DNA of 64,000 nt from Ochromonas danica (lineage: Eukaryota; Sar; Chrysophyceae; Chromulinales; Chromulinaceae). Positions 1-8,598 of the stretch are shown in pieces. Positions within the stretch are counted from its first letter, which is position 1. Each line of letters starts with the position of its first letter. The position numbers and the translations under genes were made by a program. Below the pieces are notes generated by a model. That model had not been told where the DNA came from and ran no database searches. It worked only from the letters and a program-made list of their open reading frames with translations. The DNA lies in the NCBI GenBank assembly GCA_015146655.1, contig VKHL01000010.1, positions 62,001-126,000 on the forward strand, in the 5' to 3' direction.

Positions 1-1953
1 TTCCATCAAAGGAAACCTCTCCAATTAACCAATCTACCCAAGCCTCTTCATACACTACGCGACCTTCGTTTCGTCGCTCATACCTTTCCTCCTCTTCATA
101 TTTAGCCCGAAGGATCTCTTCATCGCCAAGAAGGGATCCTAATTGTTCAGTGGTTGCCACTTTTAGTGTTTTGGGATCAAAACTGCTATCACGTTGCACA
201 AAGCCAACCATCTCTTGCAAACTGTATCCAGCATCCCAATAAGGTCTTGGAGTAGGTAAAGCGCCATTCTTGTAAGGCTTATCTCTGGCAGGAAACCACA
301 GCAAAGTTGGATAATTTTTGACTCCCCACAGAGCTGGTATATCATTGGCAGCACCATCTATTTTAGCTATTACGATTCGTGAATCTCCTTGAACAGCACG
401 TCCCAGAAGATCAAAAGTAGGCAGTAATTTCTTGCACTGTGCGCACCATGGCATGACAACAGCCAATAGTACGTCTTTATCAGGTGCAGAAACAGTCTCG
501 ATTACATTATTTCCAACCAGTCTTTTCACGGGGCCATTATTAGCCCCCTTCTTATGCAGTGGCTCAGATTTCAGCACCTTGGGGATTAATCCAGTGAGAA
601 CTCCTACCACAAACTCCTGCATTTCTTCAGCATTCCTTACATCAATTCGTTTGGATTTGAATTTTGAATCAGAAGTGGGCTGGTGCGCAGCAATCATAGG
701 GAGATCTTTCTCCGTGTCAATGCCAAAATATTCAATAACATCAGCAACTGATGACTCAGTCATGTAGGAGAAAATAGCTTTGCCAGCAAACAGAACAGAA
801 ATTTCCTTCCATGCAGCAATTACATCATCGTCAAGCATATGAGGCTTCAAGAGCAGAATGAACTTCAGCTTCTTCGAAGAAAAGAATTGTGTGGCATATA
901 GTTCACCTGAGAAGAAGTGTATGGAATGAGAATGGGCAACAAGAAAATTAAAATGGCTAGACTAATTGTCTCACCTGCACTGTTTGATACTGATAGTTCA
1001 CCCATTTCAGGTGAAGAATTTCGCAATACCCATTCGGAAATGCTCATTTCCAATATTTCTCCAGAATATCTGAGCAATCCATCGCCTTCGCTTGGCATCA
1101 TAAACAATGCAGGCAGGTCAGAATCTTTAAGCTTCAAGCTGGAAGCAATCTCTTCAGAAGAAATTACGAAAAAGTGAGCATGCCTATAAGTCGAAAGAGA
1201 TGATTATTGGTGTACATCTTCAAGTGATGATTGAACAATATACTAACCCTCGAAGAGCATCTGCTGCAGCCATGAACTGATTCCAGGGATCAATGGAATA
1301 CCCCTCCGGAGACTCGTCTACCATGTCTTCTTCTTTAAAGAATCCAAATACCGCAGTCTGGGTGACTATTTCAAGTACTCCTTTCATTTCTTGAATACTA
1401 GACACCCTCTTGACAGAAGGCTGGTTGCAAAATCATAGTGTTACTTGCATTTCTAGTGGAAGATTAGAGCATAGATATGATTATTACCAGAGAATCTTCT
1501 TTTAGGAAGTCAGCGATGCCTTCATCACTATCAAGTGGGCCGCGATATTCACTAATGATACCACGACGGAAAACTCGTATGCTAGGCACAGTGATTCCAT
1601 AGGCATCAATCAACTCTTTTAAGTCAGGTTCCGATCCTAAGGTCTATTAATCAAGCTTAAAATCAAACCTTGCAATTTTGTGCAAGGGAGAGTGTGGTGT
1701 GATAAGAACTCACCTTGGCAATTTCACAGTCTTCCGGCAGGTCTTCTTCTTTTAGAAGTGTCGCTGCATCTATCCATGCTTTTTCCAATCTCTTGCCTTG
1801 CAATGACTCATCATAGAAGAGGATAGCAATATATTTGTAAGCAGTTAAGGTTAACTCAAAATTGGTGCTTTCCAATTCCAAGACTATCCTTGCATTACTT
1901 ATGCAACAAAGTACTAGCAATAAACATGCAAGAATTGGCAAACTTCTTATCAT
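1..1953 (-). CDS. Protein disulfide isomerase family, 3' end outside the window
   Basis: ER oxidoreductase of the PDI family. I read five exons on the minus strand: 1953-1714, 1643-1488, 1420-1248, 1183-975 and 906 to the window edge, all with GT-AG introns and consistent phase. Residues 1-21 are a signal peptide (MIRSLPILACLLLVLCC...). The N-terminal thioredoxin fold has FYDESLQGKRLEKAW where active PDIs have FYAPWCGHCKKLAPEW, so its CxxC is gone. The middle part reads as thioredoxin-like b domains. A second catalytic domain encoded near 430-470 keeps a redox centre, PWCAQCKK (CAQC instead of CGHC), and is followed by the usual YPTLLWFP cis-proline strand. Past that the protein runs into a long charged tail that leaves the window, so I cannot see whether it ends in a KDEL-type signal. 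The family call is firm; the subfamily is not. Confidence 0.88.
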
Positions 1954-2493
1954 TTCTTGATTTATTGACTATCTTGAAATGATCTAATAAGAAAGAAGTA
2001 GTTTTGCAAGTATTAGAAGCAACGCAAAGAGGAAGGCAAAGGATGGGATGGGATGCTGACGACTTCTTCCACTCAAAGACACGAAGACCTCCTCTACAAC
2101 CAGCAGCCCACGCTGCCCGCTCTCTGTGTGTGAGCAGCAGAAGACCCGAGTGCGTGGAGAGACAGAGTGTCAGATTCTGGAGATTTGAAGAAGCCACGCA
2201 GGCAGAGTGGATTGCACGGCATTTCCGCCTCATGAAGTCGGACCGTACAGGCCTTTCGTATTTCGGGATTTTCGTGACGATAAAACGCGTTTAACAAGTC
2301 GTTTTCCGTGTGGTTTGTTGGATCCCGAAAATCCCGAAATACGAAAAGCCTGTACGGTCCGACTTCCAGCGTGTGAGTGGGGCGGAATCGCCGTGATTGT
2401 GGGAACCTTGTGTTTGTTGTTTGTCGTTGTTGTTTGATTCAGACTGTCTGTCCGTCCATTGTCTGATCATCCTTATTAACACTTACTTGAAAG
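1954..2493. promoter_or_regulatory. Divergent intergenic region between PDI and cyclophilin
   Basis: This 540-base spacer separates two genes that start in opposite directions, so it must hold both promoters. The open frames in it (for example 2004-2294 and 1895-2233) show no family resemblance and I treat them as chance. Its one clear structure is the long inverted repeat at 2234-2366. No TATA box stands out. Confidence 0.6.
2234..2366. repeat. 41-base inverted repeat with 51-base spacer
   Basis: The left arm 2234-2274 begins GAAGTCGGACCGTACAGGC. The right arm 2326-2366 is its reverse complement with one mismatch in 41 positions. The spacer 2275-2325 contains AAACGCGTTT, itself palindromic. 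I see no transposase and no obvious target-site duplication. It could be a small non-autonomous element, a cruciform or a palindromic regulatory element shared by the two divergent genes. Confidence 0.85.
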
Positions 2494-3126
2494 ATGCCTA
2501 ACCCTAGAGTGTTCTTTGACCTTACTATTGATAATGCTCCTGCTGGCAGAATTGAGTTTGAGCTCTTTGCTGATGTTGTTCCTCGCACCGCTGAGAACTT
2601 CCGGTAGTTTCCCTTGATCATCTTCACAATTCAAATCTTAGTCTGAGTTGTACAAAAATTCTCTTGTTTAATAGTCAGCTCTGCACTGGTGAGGCTGGCT
2701 TCGGCTACAAGGGATCCAGCTTCCATCGTGTGATTCCTGGCTTCATGGCTCAAGGTGGCGACTTCACCAACCACAATGGCACCGGTGGCCGCTCCATCTA
2801 CGGCGGAAAGTTTCAGGGTGAGTGCAGTTTGTCTTGTGATATGTGGAACTCGGTGACCAGTCTTTCATGGTTTATTAGATGAGAACTTTCAGTTGAAGCA
2901 CACCACTCCTGCTCTTCTCTCCATGGCTAACTCTGGTCCTAACACCAACGGCTCCCAGTTTTTCATCACTTTCGCTGTGACTGAATGGCTCGATGGAAAG
3001 CACGTCGTCTTCGGCAAGGTGGTTAAGGATGACTCCAAGCTCTTGAAAACTGTTGAAGGTGTCGGAAGCAGAACTGGCGCCACTTCCAAGCGCGTTGTTA
3101 TCGCAGACTGCGGTCAGCTTGCGTAG
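2494..3126 (+). CDS. Cyclophilin-type peptidyl-prolyl isomerase, cytosolic A type
   Basis: Catalyses cis-trans isomerisation of Xaa-Pro bonds; single-domain cyclophilin A type. Three exons: 2494-2603, 2675-2817 and 2879-3126. The start is the first ATG ([13 protein letters not shown]) and matches the family's usual N-terminus. The catalytic signature [15 protein letters not shown] (Arg and Phe of the active site), the NGSQFFI strand and [13 protein letters not shown] (cyclosporin-binding Trp) are all present. There is no signal peptide, transit peptide or C-terminal extension, so it is most likely cytosolic or nuclear. Codon use is notably C-ending and GC-richer than in neighbouring genes, as expected for a highly expressed gene. 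It is transcribed divergently from the PDI gene. Confidence 0.96.
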
Positions 3127-3313
3127 ATACTTGACTTGTAGCGTGTAGGTCGCCTGAAAGTACCTAAGCAACTATAAGAAAAGCAACCCTTCATCCAAAG
3201 ATAGCTAGGCTTGTAAAGAATCCGAACATGAAATCAATGAACACAAAGGTTCTGCGATGAAATTAATGCAAGAGGAATTATTTTTCTTAGTGTTCAATCG
3301 ACGTTTAAAGACA

Positions 3314-3775
3314 CTAGACCAACTCTAAAATAGCCATCTTGGCATTATCTCCTCGACGGGAGCCTTCCTCGTGAATGACACGGCAATAGCCACCTTGACG
3401 CTCGCCATAACGCTCAGGAGCTTGCTCAAAAAGAGATGCGACCAAATCTTTATCATAAATATAAGCCAAAGCTTGTCTGCGATGATGCAAAGTGCCTTTC
3501 TTGGCCAAAGTGATCATCTTATCAACACGTCTTTTCAATTCCTTAGCGCGAGCTAAAGTTGTGCGAATACGTCCATGACGAATGACTTCAGTAGTCAAGC
3601 CTCTAAGCAATGCTTTGCGCTGATCAGCAGGCAGGCCCAGTTTATTGAAGCCCATGCCATGACTGATCATCTGCAAATTCATTGGAGTTCTTGCAGCAGA
3701 AGGCATTGCATAAAATGCAGTGATGGTCATGCACATTGCCAACAAGAGAAAGAGTTTAATAATAGCACCCAACAT
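3314..3775 (-). CDS. Plastid-targeted large-subunit ribosomal protein bL17
   Basis: Component of a bacterial-type 50S subunit. The mature part runs from about residue 35 ([19 protein letters not shown]) to the end and carries the bL17 core: the [20 protein letters not shown] helix, the [12 protein letters not shown] segment and a [16 protein letters not shown]...ILELV finish. The first 20 residues ([20 protein letters not shown]) are a typical hydrophobic signal peptide, and the next residue is Phe ([12 protein letters not shown]). Signal peptide plus Phe at +1 of a Ser/Arg-rich transit peptide is the known entry signal for red-lineage complex plastids. I chose the ATG at 3775 because it begins this leader; the frame stays open upstream to 3991 but adds nothing family-like. 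A mitochondrial destination is less likely given the long hydrophobic core. No introns. Confidence 0.9.
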   Translation of the reverse strand: MLGAIIKLFLLLAMCMTITAFYAMPSAARTPMNLQMISHGMGFNKLGLPADQRKALLRGLTTEVIRHGRIRTTLARAKELKRRVDKMITLAKKGTLHHRRQALAYIYDKDLVASLFEQAPERYGERQGGYCRVIHEEGSRRGDNAKMAILELV

Positions 3776-4194
3776 TTTTCCCCTAAGGAGTCTTTTTATC
3801 CTCGATTGCAACCAATGCAAGCCTGATAAAGTGTCATCATGGCTGGCATGGCTGCTCTCGGTGGACGACGACAGCACCGAACAGGCTGCGTGCACGAAAC
3901 CCGAAAACACAGCCTGCGGGCCAACCCAACCCAACCCGCGCATGGTTGAGTGCTGGCTCGTTGCACATGATATGAAACTCCACTTTCTCATATAACCAAC
4001 TCCGAGTTATTAATTTTAAACCTTCAGATCTACCAAGTGAGCCAAACAAAAGGAATGATTCATTAAACTATTCAATTTTTAATTAAATATGATTGAACAC
4101 TGAAGTTATTTATAATTCTTCTTACTTCAGTGATTCAACAACTATTCAAATTAATTATTACATAAAGAGATTTGGTTGGGAAGGGTGTGAGCAT

Positions 4195-5528
4195 ATGGTG
4201 GAAGTTCCCGAATCGTGGCTTTCTTCAACTGAGAGGGATGGATCCTCCGAAAATGGAAATTTGATCCCAACAACGGAGGAAAAGAAGAAAGATAGAGCCA
4301 ACACATCTAATTTAAGGTCATTTTGGGGATTCTCCAACCCTCTCACATTCCGATGGTTTGCTTCTGTGGTTGGTGCCGAATATTGTCATACATATTTCTG
4401 GATTGCGAAAGATCTTGCATGGATGCAATCTTGGAGACATTTTTCTATTGCATTTGGATTGCTTGCACTTTCATGGTCTGTATTGATACTTTATCATTCG
4501 TTGAGAACATTAAACTGGCACGAGGTTTGGAACTTTGTCGCTTTGTTTCTATGGTTATTTGCAAACTTTTGGTAAGTTTTGCTTGTTTCATCTCCTCTCA
4601 AGATGTTTATCCTCTAACTAACGTTGTTATTAAAAGGTGGATGATAGGGGAAGCGCATGACTATGAGTATCCTGATGCTAAACCTATAGCAATGGCTCAT
4701 ACTCTAACCAGTGCTTCAATCCTCCAAATTGCGCTTAGTTGGGTCCTCTTTTACTATCTCATTATCTTGCCATTTAACCTTTTACCTTGTCATCCATCGG
4801 CCTTAAGAGAATATGATGATGGAACTCTTCCCTCTCGTTGGCCTTGTTTTGCAAACTTTCGTCAATATGAAAACCTCCACATGATGTTTTGGATTGCGAA
4901 GGACCTTGCTTGGTGTCAATTACACCTCAGTATGTGGATTGTGTCCATGTTTCTTACATTGGGAGTTGCTTTAGATTGCATCCTTCTTGGTATCCGACAT
5001 CGTGCTGAGATAGAAGATGCTACTGTAGATATTGTTCATTACTGTGTTTCTTTCCTCTGGATTATTGGCAACTCTGTTTGGGCCTATGGAGATTTCTTTA
5101 TGGGCGATTTCAATGAACCTCAAGGTTTATGGATCACTGCAGCGGATACCTTTCTTACAGCCAGGTGGTACTCTTCGTGGATTCTATTCCTCGCGACCAT
5201 TCCTATCGGTGTAATGTATGGAATATGGATATCATTGACATGGTTAGGTCTCTTGGGAGAAAATAGTGAAGAAAGTGATGGGGCTTATGATGAATGGGAT
5301 ACTATGGCATTGAAAATGGAAGAAAGCGGCGATATTGAGCTAACCAATCTTGTGAATTCCCCTTTGTCTCTGCGAGGTAGCAATAGTGATAAAACAAGTG
5401 CTACTTCTGCTCGACCGCTAGTAGATTTGAGTCGTATCACTCAGCGCACGAGCACTTCGACAGCAACTTCTGCATCTTCAAGTGGAGCATTCAGCAGCAA
5501 ATCGACCCAGCAGCATTGGCGTAGCTAA
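4195..5528 (+). CDS. Uncharacterised multi-spanning membrane protein with internal duplication
   Basis: Two exons (4195-4571 and 4637-5528) give about 422 residues. I count roughly eight hydrophobic spans in two halves. Each half contains the exact motif FWIAKDLAW (once in exon 1, once in exon 2) followed by spans ending in similar Trp-rich stretches (LFANFWWMIGE and WIIGNSVWAYGDF). It therefore looks like a tandem duplication of a four-helix unit. The C-terminal 100 residues are Ser/Thr-rich and probably cytosolic. The N-terminal 45 residues are polar. The upstream in-frame ATG at 4093 would add 34 residues of low appeal; I prefer 4195. I do not recognise the family and assign no function. 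Confidence 0.75.
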
Positions 5529-5695
5529 GAAAAGTATTAGATAGTGAACGCCACAAATGTCCAGGATAGTCATCTCTTGAATTTAGTTTGAGACACATGA
5601 AGCCAATAAATTCTAGCAAATCCTATACTATATTCTGTTGTATATAATGTATTTCCACATAAACAAGATACTATGTCACTTAATGATTGGCAAGT

Positions 5696-7435
5696 TTACT
5701 TACACAAATATGCTTGAACGGCTTCTTCTATAGCATCTATCCATTCACTAAGTTCCTCTTTGCTACCAAACCCAGCATTAAGAGTAACTTCTTCCAGCAA
5801 AGAGCTCGGAACCTTGTCGTTAGCAGGCAGGACATTACTACCGCGAGTAATCAAGCCATTCAGTCCAATGTCACTGGTATCACTGGCGGTTAGATGCAAT
5901 GGCCGACTAAAGGTGAGCACGAGGTGGATCTTGCTATTAGGTGTGCTTTCTTTCCTTAATATCAATGCCTCCTTTGTCAGCACCAACCACACAGTCTTCT
6001 TGATAATCTTTTTTGTCAAGCCAGTGGGTCGTAAGGTCTGCACAGACCCTTGCTTGATTATACAAGATTCTTTCTTCGCCTGCTCTGATAGATTATAGAA
6101 CATATTGACTTCTACTTCATTCTTTGGTATTGAAATATCTTCATCGCTGCCAAATGCATTGAATGGCACTATTGGCGTTGTTGGTACCACTTGGGCGATT
6201 TCTGTCACAGCAACACCTTCAAAGTCTCCAAATTCGTCAAATGGATCTTGAGAAACATTGGGATAGGAATGGGGTTCTTCTGCAGTGGCAGTGGAGGGAG
6301 AAGGAGCGAGGGAGAAGTCTGCGAACATATTCTCCATCTCGGGAACTGCGGCAACAGTAGAAGCGGAAGGCACAGTCGAAAGCTCAAGTTGCTTAGTGCT
6401 GCTGACAACGCCATCCTCACCACTTGTACTTGGAACCTCATTGAACACTGGAGAAGGGGGAGAAGTGGCAGCAGGAACAGTGGCTGGAGGAACTGGAGGG
6501 GTCAAACTAGCTGCTGCAGTCGACAAATCCACCATTGGACATGTCCACAACTTCATTTCTTGTTGCAATTCCTTTAAACCCAATCTAAACTCTAACTCAG
6601 GTTTTAAGCAATTCTCTATCGTGTTTAAGTGATCCACTGGCCAGGGATGAATTGCTGGCAGACTGTATCTTCCAGACATTACAGCTAGTTTAGACAAACC
6701 TTCCACAGGAGATTCAAAAGGAGTACGAGAGAAATAAAATGCATAAATTAGACAACCAATAGCCCAAACATCAGCTTTGCCATTAATAATCATGTCTGGT
6801 GGACAGGGTTCAAAGAGTTCTGGTGCACGATAAGAGGCTGTGCTTAGTGTAGCAGCACGATCTTGTATAACTAATGCATCTGCACGAGTACGAACATATT
6901 GTTCAATAGGTTCTACACTTCCAAGATCAGTTAATACAGCATGACCATCTTGAGCAAGTAGGATATTAGCAGGTTTAAGATCACCATGTCGATATCCTGC
7001 AGCATGTATTGCTATTAGACCTTCTACACATTGATGAAGAATATTTAACACATCTAAACCATCACTAAAACCACTATAAGGAAACCCTCTTCCATTGTCT
7101 ATAATATGTTGTGCTGAGGTAGCATACAGTGGGAGTAGTAGATATGCTTCTCCACTATCTTGTTGTTTATTATTTTCACGAAAAGTATGACCTAATAAAG
7201 GAATCACACATGGATGTGACACTTGCATCATAGCTTCAATTTCTTTCTTGCAATCAGCAAGTTGTTCTGGAGTCTGACAAAGCATCTTCTTCAAGGCGAA
7301 ATGATCATATGGAGCATTATCATGAAGACTTTTCACACGATAGACCATTGAAAATCCACCTTCACCAAGCTTAGAAAGAATCTTATATTTCTTTCCATTA
7401 ATAGGAAGTGCTGGATTAAGTAATGAAGTGATCAT
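5696..7435 (-). CDS. STK16/NAK-type Ser/Thr protein kinase with DPF motif and PH-like tail
   Basis: Single-exon kinase of 579 residues. The kinase domain (about 15-290) has the glycine loop GEGGFSMVY, the ATP Lys in FALKK, HGDLKPANILL as catalytic loop, DLGSVEP in place of DFG, and SYRAPELFEP. The inserted stretch after DLGS that leads to the APE motif is characteristic of STK16 (MPSK1), a Golgi kinase of the Numb-associated kinase family. A Pro/Ser/Thr-rich linker (290-445) contains DPFDEFGDF, a classic clathrin-adaptor type motif. The last 130 residues (SCIIKQGSVQTLRPTG...EELSEWIDAIEEAV) look like a PH domain, including the terminal Trp helix. Animal and plant STK16 are about 300 residues and lack this tail. 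Inferred role: membrane traffic. Confidence 0.85.
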   Translation of the reverse strand: MITSLLNPALPINGKKYKILSKLGEGGFSMVYRVKSLHDNAPYDHFALKKMLCQTPEQLADCKKEIEAMMQVSHPCVIPLLGHTFRENNKQQDSGEAYLLLPLYATSAQHIIDNGRGFPYSGFSDGLDVLNILHQCVEGLIAIHAAGYRHGDLKPANILLAQDGHAVLTDLGSVEPIEQYVRTRADALVIQDRAATLSTASYRAPELFEPCPPDMIINGKADVWAIGCLIYAFYFSRTPFESPVEGLSKLAVMSGRYSLPAIHPWPVDHLNTIENCLKPELEFRLGLKELQQEMKLWTCPMVDLSTAAASLTPPVPPATVPAATSPPSPVFNEVPSTSGEDGVVSSTKQLELSTVPSASTVAAVPEMENMFADFSLAPSPSTATAEEPHSYPNVSQDPFDEFGDFEGVAVTEIAQVVPTTPIVPFNAFGSDEDISIPKNEVEVNMFYNLSEQAKKESCIIKQGSVQTLRPTGLTKKIIKKTVWLVLTKEALILRKESTPNSKIHLVLTFSRPLHLTASDTSDIGLNGLITRGSNVLPANDKVPSSLLEEVTLNAGFGSKEELSEWIDAIEEAVQAYLCK

Positions 7436-7605
7436 ATTTTATTAATGTAATGAACATCCAATCCTAACAAGTCATTCAATACTGCTGCTGTTGAGGGTTG
7501 AGGGGTGTGGTATTATTGCGTTGCGTGTGACTCTCTGTCTCCTCTCTAGAACAACAACATCACCGAACACACTTAATTCCATGTGATGCACCCAAAACAT
7601 TTGAA

Positions 7606-8103
7606 TTGAAACCTTGTGTTCCTGTTAATATATCACCATATGAAATCCGTATAAATATGAAAATGAAAACAGGACAATCGGAAATGCCTCTGTCCTTTTT
7701 CTGCAATCCTCCGAATGCCACGGACCCAATCATGACCGAGAATAGTCAACCAACCATGTCCATGCTAACCTGCTACACAACCAAGTTGTTTGCACGCTTC
7801 GACCTTCCTTCATTTGCTGACCATCCTTCAGTACACTACACACCACTGGACATGTCTGATTTGAATGTCAAGGACGACAAGTGGTTCAACCATGAAATGC
7901 ATGCAAACCAAGTGTCCAAATGGTTGCTGCAGCAAACAGAATCGGTCAAGCATCCTTTGCGTGGACACTTGGGCAAGTGGTTCAAACATCTCATGCGCGT
8001 GGAATCAAGACAAATACAGCAGTCGTTGCACCAAATGATCTGGTTTGTAGACACGGCAACCAGCATGCTTTGTGTTGGCATTTGGAATATCAGGTTTCAC
8101 TAA
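7606..8103 (+). CDS. Hypothetical 165-residue open frame
   Basis: An uninterrupted frame that begins MKPCVPVNISPYEIR and is rich in His, Trp and Met. It has no signal peptide, membrane span or motif I recognise. Two sub-segments resemble each other weakly (KWFNHEMHANQVSKWL and KWFKHLMRVESRQIQQ). It sits in the spacer between the kinase gene and a disturbed region holding a profilin fragment and a broken effector-type gene, so it may itself be a remnant. No splice sites or promoter elements support it. It is kept only because of its length and even composition. Confidence 0.25.
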   Translation: MKPCVPVNISPYEIRINMKMKTGQSEMPLSFFCNPPNATDPIMTENSQPTMSMLTCYTTKLFARFDLPSFADHPSVHYTPLDMSDLNVKDDKWFNHEMHANQVSKWLLQQTESVKHPLRGHLGKWFKHLMRVESRQIQQSLHQMIWFVDTATSMLCVGIWNIRFH

Positions 8104-8209
8104 CTGCTTGTCTGCTGTCTGATTGTCTGGTGGTGGAATTGGAAATGGTTCGCAGAGGTTGAACTTCCCACAACACAGCAGACAGGGACCAAAGCGTCAA
8201 CACGCTGAC

Positions 8210-8347
8210 TGTGCGCAGTACAATGGCGCAACCGCCCATGGCCTTCTTACCATAAACGGTATAGCATGTTGAGCTTTCATCTTCAAACTGGCGGATAATC
8301 TGGTATTTCGTTTGGTTGATGCGCAGCCCCTGGCTAGTCTTCAGCTT
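8210..8347 (-). pseudogene. Profilin-like fragment
   Basis: The minus-strand frame reads LKTSQGLRINQTKYQIIRQ followed by YGKKAMGGCAIVLRT. That is the profilin pattern SGL-x-xx-G-x-KY ... YGKKGxGG-x-x-I-x-KT. About 46 residues match. The N-terminal actin- and poly-Pro-binding region and the C-terminal helix are not visible in the flanks. Downstream, the frame continues for 40 residues of unlike sequence. Upstream lie telomere-type repeats and a hairpin. It could be one exon of a divergent gene, but I find no partner exons, so a broken or transposed fragment is more likely. Confidence 0.42.
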
Positions 8348-8356
8348 CTTAGTCGA

Positions 8357-8372
8357 CCCTAACCCTAACCCT
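8357..8372. repeat. Interstitial telomere-type repeat (CCCTAA)n
   Basis: CCCTAACCCTAACCCT, about 2.7 units of the TTAGGG-type telomere repeat, lies within 110 bases of a hairpin and next to the profilin-like fragment. Such short tracts arise at healed breaks or serve as telo-box promoter motifs. Related single units occur at 2497-2504 and 49918-49927. Confidence 0.8.
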
Positions 8373-8464
8373 ATAATCACAAAGGTGATAAATAAGACTC
8401 GCAAAGCGTTGTTGATGATATCTGGTTTATTGTTCTCACTTCCAAGCACGATCTGTTTTGGATG

Positions 8465-8518
8465 ACTGTTCGGTGACTACGTAATTTTTGGTGTAAAACT
8501 ACGTAGTCGCCGAACAGT
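8465..8518. repeat. Perfect-length hairpin, 19-base arms
   Basis: The left arm 8465-8483 (ACTGTTCGGTGACTACGTA) pairs with 8500-8518 over all 19 positions. The single difference would be a G-U wobble in RNA. The loop is 16 bases and AT-rich. It lies just past the 3' end of the broken effector-type gene. It may be a terminal repeat of a small element, a structured RNA or a transcription end signal. Confidence 0.75.
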
Positions 8519-8598
8519 ATGTAAAGATAGTCATTACAACTAACAAAACACCAAAGCACCCACTTCATATTAAACATATCCTTCACTCCACACACTGT

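Noticed and set aside
2004-2294. Small gene in the PDI/cyclophilin spacer
   Set aside because: It overlaps the inverted repeat, has no recognisable residue pattern, and competes with equal-length frames on the other strand.
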